DNA from: Citrobacter braakii
GTDB taxonomy: Bacteria > Pseudomonadota > Gammaproteobacteria > Enterobacterales > Enterobacteriaceae
DNA: 64,000 bases
Assembly (NCBI RefSeq): GCF_002075345.1
Contig: NZ_NAEW01000003.1
Location: 186,001-250,000 of the forward strand
Reading direction: 5' to 3'
The notes under the pieces are model-generated. The model was not told the origin of the DNA. It searched no databases and saw only the letters and a list, made by a program, of their open reading frames with translations. Each line of letters opens with the position of its first letter. The first letter of the stretch is position 1. Positions 58,320 to 64,000 of this stretch are shown here, one piece after another. A program made the translations under genes and the position numbers.

Positions 58320-59086
58320 TGGAAAAGTATGAATTCCCTCTGGTTATTTTTACCGTATTGAGCCAGATGTCGGTTGGTATAACGCTCATTCTGACGCTGC
58401 GCACGCTGCAAGGGAAACTGGAAAGAAAGCGCCTGTACTGGCTGGTAAGCGGGCTGGTTCTGGCGGCTGCTTCCGTGGCGGCGGTATTGCACCTGGCGCA
58501 TCCGGATCGCGCCTACAATGCCCTGATTAACCTCCAGCATGCCTGGCTGAGCCGTGAGATTCTCGGCGCAACTTTATACGGCGCGGCGGTGGGCGTGACG
58601 TTTTTGGCAAAAGGGCACAAAGCGCCGGCCGTTCTGGCCTCTGTTCTCGGGATCGCGCTGGTGGCGGTACAGGGGATGACCTATGCCGCCCCGGCGATGG
58701 TGGCGATCGCCAACGGTCTGACGATGCTGCTGTTCTTCATCACGGTGTGGGTTATGGGTTGTGCGGCGATTCCGCTGCTTAACCTCACGCCTGCCGTTGC
58801 CGCATTGCGTCAGGGGATTGTCGTTTGTATGGCGGTCATGATTGCCGCGCCCATTATCTGGCTAAGTGGTGGCACCATCATGCAGATGACGGCACATGCC
58901 TGGCTGACGTCGCCGCTTTATCTGGCAAGTCTGGTGTGTCTGGCGGTGGCCTTTGTCCTCAGCCGCCAGGGCGAGCGTCGTGCAAAAGCGCTCTTTGTCC
59001 TGCTGTTTGTTGGCGTATTCCTGGGTCGTCTGACGTTCTTTGGCGATACGGTTAGTACTATCGTGAATATCGGTCATTTGTACTGA
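58319..59086 (+). CDS. DmsC-like membrane anchor subunit
   Basis: A 255-residue inner-membrane protein with about eight hydrophobic helices, of the DmsC type (E. coli DmsC is about 287). Conserved features include VFTVLSQMSVGITLIL-like helix 1 and the HPDRAYNALINLQHAWLSRE loop (residues about 60-80), which lies near the quinol site. It oxidises menaquinol and passes electrons to the iron-sulfur subunit. Last gene of the operon; a terminator follows. Confidence 0.88.
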   Translation: MEKYEFPLVIFTVLSQMSVGITLILTLRTLQGKLERKRLYWLVSGLVLAAASVAAVLHLAHPDRAYNALINLQHAWLSREILGATLYGAAVGVTFLAKGHKAPAVLASVLGIALVAVQGMTYAAPAMVAIANGLTMLLFFITVWVMGCAAIPLLNLTPAVAALRQGIVVCMAVMIAAPIIWLSGGTIMQMTAHAWLTSPLYLASLVCLAVAFVLSRQGERRAKALFVLLFVGVFLGRLTFFGDTVSTIVNIGHLY

Positions 59087-59099
59087 TCGTCAGGCAATA

Positions 59100-59138
59100 A
59101 AAACCCCTGTCAGGCATTAACCTGGCAGGGGTTTTCTT
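59100..59138. terminator. bidirectional terminator between the dmsC-like gene and uspG
   Basis: A 15-bp stem with one G-U pair, AAAACCCCTGTCAGG (59100-59114) and CCTGGCAGGGGTTTT (59121-59135), with a 6-base loop, A-run before and T-run after. It serves the plus-strand reductase operon and the convergent uspG equally well. Confidence 0.92.
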
Positions 59139-59155
59139 TAGCAAATTAGAGGCTA

Positions 59156-59584
59156 TTAACGTACAACCAGCACTGGCAGAGTAGCGTGGCGAACAACGCT
59201 GGAAGCGTTTGAGCCAAGCAGATGAGTGCTGATTGATGGGTTGCGCGATCCAATGACGACCACATCCGCATTCAACTCTTCACCCAACTCGTTGACGACG
59301 TCACGTACGCTGCCAAAGCGGACGTGTTGTTTAATACGGGAAGGATCGATGCTGAAGTGACCGACCATCGTTTGCAGACGGGTTTCCGCTTCGTGTTGTA
59401 GATGCTCTTCAAAACGACGGACATCGGCTGCAAAGCGGTGCAGGCTTAAGCTTGCTGAGCCTGGCAGCACATGCAGCAGATGAATAACCCCGTTTTCCTG
59501 TGCCAGAAATTCTGCATGGCGAATAGCCTTGTCGCTCAGTTCCATTTCGAATACATCAACAGGCATTATGATTGTGTTGTACAT
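59156..59584 (-). CDS. uspG: universal stress protein UspG
   Basis: A 142-residue universal stress protein, same length as E. coli UspG. The C-terminal ATP-binding motif [18 protein letters not shown] is present. It is induced by starvation and stress and is autophosphorylated and adenylylated in E. coli; function otherwise unclear. The start [12 protein letters not shown] at 59584 follows AGGAGAAT; upstream in-frame ATGs are rejected. Confidence 0.96.
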   Translation of the reverse strand: MYNTIIMPVDVFEMELSDKAIRHAEFLAQENGVIHLLHVLPGSASLSLHRFAADVRRFEEHLQHEAETRLQTMVGHFSIDPSRIKQHVRFGSVRDVVNELGEELNADVVVIGSRNPSISTHLLGSNASSVVRHATLPVLVVR

Positions 59585-59771
59585 AAACATTCTCCTTGTC
59601 ATTACATGAACACATATCAGCATAGTATTAAAAATGATTCTGTCAGTCACGACACAGATTTATGTTTTGCGAACAGGAGATAAGGTGAGAGTCAGGAGCT
59701 GGGGACTAACCGGAAAGAGGATGCGGATGCATCCCCTGTAAGATAAAGCGAGTGGCTTTGATAAGACAGAG

Positions 59772-60182
59772 TTAGCGCAGGTAGTCGCCCGCAGCTTCAG
59801 GTTGGTACTCAAGCTCTATGACTTCGAGGTGTGTTGAGGTCCCGCCTGGTAGTTCCCAGTGAATGGTGTCGCCAACGCGCAGGCCCAGAAGTGCAGCGCC
59901 AACAGGTGCCATTACCGAAAGCTGTGTGCTGCTGTCAGTCATATTGGCCGGATACACCAGGGTACGCACACGGACTTCGCCATCACTCAGATTGCGGAAT
60001 TTCACGCGGCTGTTCATGGTCACGACATCGTGCGGCATGGTTTCTGGTGAACACATTTGGGCACGATCCAGCTCGGCGTTCAGGGCGTCGGCAATCGGTA
60101 AACCAGCAAACGCAGGTTGCTCCAACAGGCGGTCAATGCGTTCCGCATCGAGGTCGTTAATGATGATAGTTGGTCTGGACAT
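59772..60182 (-). CDS. rnk: regulator of nucleoside diphosphate kinase Rnk
   Basis: A 136-residue Gre-factor-like protein, same length as E. coli Rnk. It has a short N-terminal coiled coil and a C-terminal FKBP-like GreA/GreB domain ([20 protein letters not shown]). It interacts with RNA polymerase and affects nucleoside diphosphate kinase levels. Upstream, on the same strand, is a terminator-like leader hairpin. Confidence 0.95.
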   Translation of the reverse strand: MSRPTIIINDLDAERIDRLLEQPAFAGLPIADALNAELDRAQMCSPETMPHDVVTMNSRVKFRNLSDGEVRVRTLVYPANMTDSSTQLSVMAPVGAALLGLRVGDTIHWELPGGTSTHLEVIELEYQPEAAGDYLR

Positions 60183-60229
60183 TTGTTACTCCATGTCGTC
60201 GATACTGCGGGTGCGCAGGTAAATAATCC

Positions 60230-60265
60230 CAAAAGAAAACCCTCACCGTCAGGCGGCAAGGGTTT
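60230..60265 (-). promoter_or_regulatory. rnk leader attenuator hairpin
   Basis: In the rnk 5' leader, AAACCCT..CCG and CGG..AGGGTTT (60237-60265 in window coordinates) form a stem with a small internal loop, and in the direction of rnk transcription it is followed by TTTTCTTTT. This is a premature factor-independent terminator, matching the described enterobacterial rnk leader element. It lies 48-83 bases before the rnk start codon. Confidence 0.75.
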
Positions 60266-60457
60266 AGCTTTTATGATGATACTGAGACTTACCCCTGGTT
60301 TGAAGTGATTTAGTTCACATTCAGGCAAATCATCAATATTGTTGCGTATGGTGTGATTTTAGCCGAAAAACGCGATCGTTCTCCAATTTGCATTATGCTT
60401 TTTAAGCGCTCGCTGCGGGCGCGTCAAACAACTCAGTGTTCCGCGACAGGAGATCTC

Positions 60458-61288
60458 ATGAGCCAGTACGACAAACTTACCTTGAAAGACGGCAGCTATT
60501 TGCATTTTAAAGATTGGGGAAGTGGGCAGCCTATCGTCTTTAGCCATGGCTGGCCGCTGACGGCAGATGCGTTTGAGGATCAGATGCTGTTCCTCGGGTC
60601 GAAAGGATTTCGGGTGATCGCCCATGACAGGCGTGGGCATGGGCGTTCAGCCCAGCCCTGGGATGGTCACAATATGGATCAGTATGCTGACGATCTGGCT
60701 GAACTTACCGCGCATCTCAATCTTAAAGATGCCGTACATGTCGGACACTCTACCGGGGGCGGGGAAGTGGCGAGGTACATTGGACGCCATGGAACGCAGC
60801 GGGTAGCCAAAGCGGTGTTAATCGGCGCGGTGACGCCCATAATGATCAAGACCGACTTTAACCCAAATGGTGTGCCGAAAGAGGTGTTTGATGGCATCCG
60901 TGAGGGAGTGATAAACGATCGCGCTGCCTTCTTCTATGAACTGACCGCTGCATTTTATGGCTACAACCGCCCGGGCGTAAATGCGTCGAAAGCCGTTCGT
61001 GAAAGCTTTGTTGAACAAGGCTTACAAGGTTCCATCAAAGCGTTGTACGACTGTATTCACGCGTTTTCAGAAACTGACCTGCGTGAGGATCTCAAAAAGA
61101 TGACTATTCCGACGCTGGTGATCCATGGTGATGACGATCAGATTGTCCCGTTTGAAACCTGCGGAAAGGTTGCGGCGGAAATACTGCCGGACGCGCAGTT
61201 GAAGGTGTATGTTGGCGGTTCGCATGGCATTTGCACTACCCATAAACAACAGATCAACGGCGATCTGCTCAACTTTATTCAATCGTAA
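60458..61288 (+). CDS. alpha/beta hydrolase (cofactor-free haloperoxidase/esterase type)
   Basis: A 276-residue alpha/beta-hydrolase fold enzyme. The nucleophile is Ser98 in [13 protein letters not shown]; the acid lies in [12 protein letters not shown] and the histidine in [10 protein letters not shown], giving a full catalytic triad. It resembles bacterial non-haem chloroperoxidases and perhydrolases, whose real substrates are usually esters or lactones. The ATG at 60458 follows ACAGGAGA; earlier in-frame starts lack this. Absent at this place in E. coli, where rnk is followed by rna. Confidence 0.88.
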   Translation: MSQYDKLTLKDGSYLHFKDWGSGQPIVFSHGWPLTADAFEDQMLFLGSKGFRVIAHDRRGHGRSAQPWDGHNMDQYADDLAELTAHLNLKDAVHVGHSTGGGEVARYIGRHGTQRVAKAVLIGAVTPIMIKTDFNPNGVPKEVFDGIREGVINDRAAFFYELTAAFYGYNRPGVNASKAVRESFVEQGLQGSIKALYDCIHAFSETDLREDLKKMTIPTLVIHGDDDQIVPFETCGKVAAEILPDAQLKVYVGGSHGICTTHKQQINGDLLNFIQS

Positions 61289-61384
61289 TCTTTAGCGGAT
61301 TGTTCTACGCTGATCTTCTTTTTCCAGGGAGATGAGCGAAGCATAATTTGTGCTGCGCTGATGTTAACTTCAACAGAGAACACT

Positions 61385-62008
61385 ATGTATTTCTATCAAC
61401 CATCACAAGGACACGGCTTACCGCATGACCCGCTGAATGCCATCATTGGACCGCGCCCTATTGGCTGGATTGCCTCCCGCGACAGCGACGGTCGGCATAA
61501 CCTTGCACCTTACAGTTTCTTTAACTGCTTTAATTATCACCCGCCGATTATCGGTTTCGCCAGCAGCGGCTGGAAAGATAGCGTGCAGAATATTATCGAC
61601 ACCGGTGAGTTTGTCTGGAATCTGACGACTCTTGAGCTGGCCAGCGCGATGAACGAAACGTCAGCCAGCTTGCCTCACGGCGAGGATGAGTTTTTTGCCG
61701 CCGGGCTTAGCAAAGCAGATAGTCGGATAGTCAGCGTGCCGCGCGTGGCGCAAAGCCCGGTCAATTTTGAGTGTCGCTTATCGCAAAGTCTGCAACTGAC
61801 CACCGCTGATGGTTCGCCTGTTGAAACCTGGCTGGTGCTGGGAGAAGTGGTGGGTATTCATATTGATGAAACGCTACTGGAAGGCGGCATCTACCAGACG
61901 GCGAAAGCAAAACCGGTACTGCGTGCGGGCGGGCCAACGGCGTATTATTCGATCAGTGAAACACACCGCTTTGATTTAATTCGCCCGGATGCCCGTTCAA
62001 AACGCTAA
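61385..62008 (+). CDS. flavin reductase family protein (FMN-binding split barrel)
   Basis: A 207-residue protein of the flavin-reductase-like domain family, with the typical N-terminal NAIIGPRPIGWIASRDSDG and NLAPYSFFNCFNYHPPIIGF, and C-terminal VVGIHIDETLLEGG. It binds FMN and probably acts as an oxidoreductase or supplies reduced flavin to a partner. The start at 61385 (MYFYQPSQGHGL) is preferred from family alignment; the Shine-Dalgarno is weak. 96 bases downstream of the hydrolase, same strand. Confidence 0.87.
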   Translation: MYFYQPSQGHGLPHDPLNAIIGPRPIGWIASRDSDGRHNLAPYSFFNCFNYHPPIIGFASSGWKDSVQNIIDTGEFVWNLTTLELASAMNETSASLPHGEDEFFAAGLSKADSRIVSVPRVAQSPVNFECRLSQSLQLTTADGSPVETWLVLGEVVGIHIDETLLEGGIYQTAKAKPVLRAGGPTAYYSISETHRFDLIRPDARSKR

Positions 62009-62049
62009 CCATATGGACCGACGCCAGCTTGCCGCGCCGGTCGTTATTT

Positions 62050-62856
62050 TCAGTATCCCACTTTGTCGATAATAAACTGTTTACCGCAGTTACCCGGATG
62101 CGGTTGCGGTAAGAATGACTGTGCGGATAACGTCTGGTTAATGGTGTCGGCTTTCAGGGTCAATTGGATTTCTGTGAGATAGGCCGGATTGCCGTGGCAG
62201 CTTAGCTTCACGGCTTTGACGTTCTCTCTGCCCCAGCTTTTAGCGACGGCGGCGTCAAATGCGCTGCGGCTGACGGTTTTGCCGTAGTTTTCCGCGAGGA
62301 ATTTGCCAGCCTCGCTGTTCTTAACCTCATTATTCATCCGTACCATCGTGCCGAAGTATGCGTCGGGATCAAAACCGAAACAGGCGCCATGCTTGGCATA
62401 TTCGTAACGTTCCAGACAAGATCTCCCGCCGGCACCGGGCATTACGGCACTGAGTTTTGCCGCGCTTTCCAGCGACAGGCCCGTTTCGGGAGCCGCGCAT
62501 TTACGGCTGGCGCGCGCTTCAGGCAGGTTGGGAATAGGGCGAGTCGCGCAGCCAAAGCGCATCCAGCGGCGGTTGTCTACTCCACGGGCGGCGATGGATT
62601 TTGGCAGGCTGGGCCATAAACCGTGAACGGTCAGGAAATCTGCTTTATCCGCGCTCTCTTTTTGCAGACGACATTCGTCGGGCTCTTGACGATTTCTCTC
62701 GTATTGGCTCTGACAAAATCCGGTTTGCCAGGAGAGGGCCAGCACGTAGCTGTCAAAATCAGCGTACTGTTTTGCCTGAAGTTCGTCGGCCTGAGCTACA
62801 GAAACTGGGAGCAGAAGTGCTGCCAGCAGCGAAGAATAACGCCATGTTGATGTCAT
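62050..62856 (-). CDS. rna: ribonuclease I
   Basis: A 268-residue periplasmic T2-family ribonuclease, same length as E. coli RNase I. The signal peptide MTSTWRYSSLLAALLLPVSV is cleaved after AQA; catalytic His78 lies in LTVHGLWPSLP and His156 in YAKHGAC (with Lys155). It cuts RNA between any residues to give 2',3'-cyclic phosphates. Convergent with the flavin-reductase gene and followed in E. coli order by citT. Confidence 0.95.
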   Translation of the reverse strand: MTSTWRYSSLLAALLLPVSVAQADELQAKQYADFDSYVLALSWQTGFCQSQYERNRQEPDECRLQKESADKADFLTVHGLWPSLPKSIAARGVDNRRWMRFGCATRPIPNLPEARASRKCAAPETGLSLESAAKLSAVMPGAGGRSCLERYEYAKHGACFGFDPDAYFGTMVRMNNEVKNSEAGKFLAENYGKTVSRSAFDAAVAKSWGRENVKAVKLSCHGNPAYLTEIQLTLKADTINQTLSAQSFLPQPHPGNCGKQFIIDKVGY

Positions 62857-62966
62857 GATGATTTCGGATACTTATATCAATTCTGAATATCATCTATTTA
62901 ATCATAAAAAATGCCAGTCAGGTTTAGCTGACTGGCATCATTTTCATCAGGCGGGAACCCGAATGA

Positions 62967-64000
62967 TTAGCTCCACATTGCCAGAATCGGCCAGCCGACC
63001 AGCAAAAGCATAGAGATGTAGATAACGCCGAAGATAGCACCCAGACGCCAGTAGTCTTTGGACTTCACATAACCGCAGCCGTAAATAATAACGCCAGGGC
63101 CAGTTGCATACGGAGTCAGACAGCCCATGATACCGATGGACAGTACCAGCAGGATACACAGGTGTTCCATCGGAACGCCCGGGATGCCTTTACCGACGGC
63201 CAGAATAACCGGCAGCATGGTGGCGGTGTGTGCGGAAAGGCTGGCAAACAGGTAGTGAGCAAAATAGAACACCAGCACCAGAACGATCACGGTCGCGTTA
63301 GGCGAGAAGCCTTCCAGGTGCGAGCTCATCGTGTTGGCGAACCAGTCGATGAAGCCTGAGCGGGTTAAACCATTCGCCATAACGACCAGCGTGGCGAGGT
63401 TAACCAGGGTGTTCCATGCGCTGTTATAACGGGTGATGTCTTTCCACGGGACAACGTGCAGCGCCAGCATCAGCGAGACTGCCAGCAGACCCACAGCGGT
63501 CGCATCAATCAGTTTACCGCCAAAGACCCACAGACCCAGGCTGAGCAGAACCAGACCGATCAGGGTCAGCTCTTTACGCGTCAGTTTACCCATGGTTTTC
63601 AGTTCATCACCAGCCCACGCGGCAACTTCAGCACTGTGAGTAACTTCTGGCTTGTAAAGAACATAGGACAGCCACGGAGCAACGATCAGCAAAATAATAC
63701 CAACCGGCAGGAAGCTGAGGAACCATTGCAACCAGCTGATTTGAATACCGGCAATTTTATTGACGAATTCCAGACCCAGCACGTTAGGTGCAGCACCGGT
63801 AACGAACATAGAGGAGCTCAGGCTGGTACTGATTACCATCATCCACATCAGATATCCGCCGATACGGCGCGCGGACGGATCGTTCGGGAATGATTTAAAC
63901 AGCGGCGGCAGGTTTTTGATAACCGGGAATACGGTACCACCGGTACGCGCGGTGTTGGATGGTGTAAACGGCGCCAACAGAATGTCGATGATGACAATCG
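62967..64000 (-). CDS. citT: citrate/succinate antiporter CitT (3' part)
   Basis: C-terminal 343 codons of a divalent-anion:Na+/DASS-family transporter; the frame stays open to the window edge, so the 5' end is missing (CitT is about 487 residues). Multiple membrane helices, and the signatures APFTPSNTARTGGTVFPVI near the break and SLSAHTATMLPVILAVGKG and LTPYATGPGVIIYGCGYV near the C-terminus, match E. coli CitT closely. It exchanges external citrate for internal succinate during anaerobic citrate fermentation. Next to rna, as in E. coli. Confidence 0.95.
   Translation of the reverse strand, partial: IVIIDILLAPFTPSNTARTGGTVFPVIKNLPPLFKSFPNDPSARRIGGYLMWMMVISTSLSSSMFVTGAAPNVLGLEFVNKIAGIQISWLQWFLSFLPVGIILLIVAPWLSYVLYKPEVTHSAEVAAWAGDELKTMGKLTRKELTLIGLVLLSLGLWVFGGKLIDATAVGLLAVSLMLALHVVPWKDITRYNSAWNTLVNLATLVVMANGLTRSGFIDWFANTMSSHLEGFSPNATVIVLVLVFYFAHYLFASLSAHTATMLPVILAVGKGIPGVPMEHLCILLVLSIGIMGCLTPYATGPGVIIYGCGYVKSKDYWRLGAIFGVIYISMLLLVGWPILAMWS

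Overview
This window is chromosomal DNA of a member of the Enterobacteriaceae. Gene order largely follows the E. coli/Salmonella chromosome from pheP through the enterobactin locus to citT. A ramR-romA-ramA block sits beside ybdF, and a DMSO-reductase-like operon lies between ahpF and uspG. Together these point to Citrobacter or a close relative (inferred from gene content and synteny; no database search was possible). No rRNA, tRNA, insertion sequence, prophage or CRISPR array was seen.

Layout. 1-800: end of pheP. 895-5455: a LacI-regulated sugar cluster (NupG-like MFS permease, TIM-barrel isomerase/epimerase, Gfo/Idh/MocA oxidoreductase, LacI regulator). 5459-12480: core genes mscM(ybdG), nfsB and ybdF, the multidrug-resistance regulatory block ramR/romA/ramA, ybdJ, ybdK and a GNAT acetyltransferase. 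12556-22850: a second accessory sugar cluster with FGGY kinase, FucI-like isomerase, split transketolase, SorC-type regulator and an RbsABC-like importer with a DUF2291 lipoprotein. 22968-43172: the complete enterobactin locus (entD-fepA, fes-ybdZ-entF-fepE, fepDGC, entS, fepB, entCEBAH) with Fur-box-like divergent promoters. 43357-52056: cstA-ybdD, hcxA, ybdL, ybdM-ybdN, ybdO and dsbG. 52431-54714: ahpCF. 54938-59086: a TorD-like chaperone and a three-subunit molybdoenzyme. 59156-64000: uspG, rnk, an alpha/beta hydrolase, a flavin-reductase-like protein, rna and the 3' part of citT.

How the genes work together. EntC, EntB and EntA make 2,3-dihydroxybenzoate. EntE, EntB and EntF (with YbdZ, activated by EntD and proofread by EntH) assemble enterobactin, and EntS exports it. 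FepA, FepB and FepDGC import the ferric form, and Fes releases the iron. In the second sugar cluster an ABC importer, isomerase, kinase and two-subunit transketolase form a complete route from an extracellular pentose-like sugar to glycolytic and pentose-phosphate intermediates. That layout resembles the non-oxidative D-apiose pathway. Its two minus-strand operons carry near-identical promoter/operator modules, so they are probably one regulon.

The points most worth a second look are: the duplicated promoter-operator module of the sugar regulon; the twin LacI operators before the NupG-like gene; a structured, terminator-ended leader between the OxyR-like site and ahpC; a molybdoenzyme with Cys where DmsA has its Mo-ligand Ser; and the overlapping ybdN-ybdM (PP-loop/ParB-like) pair.
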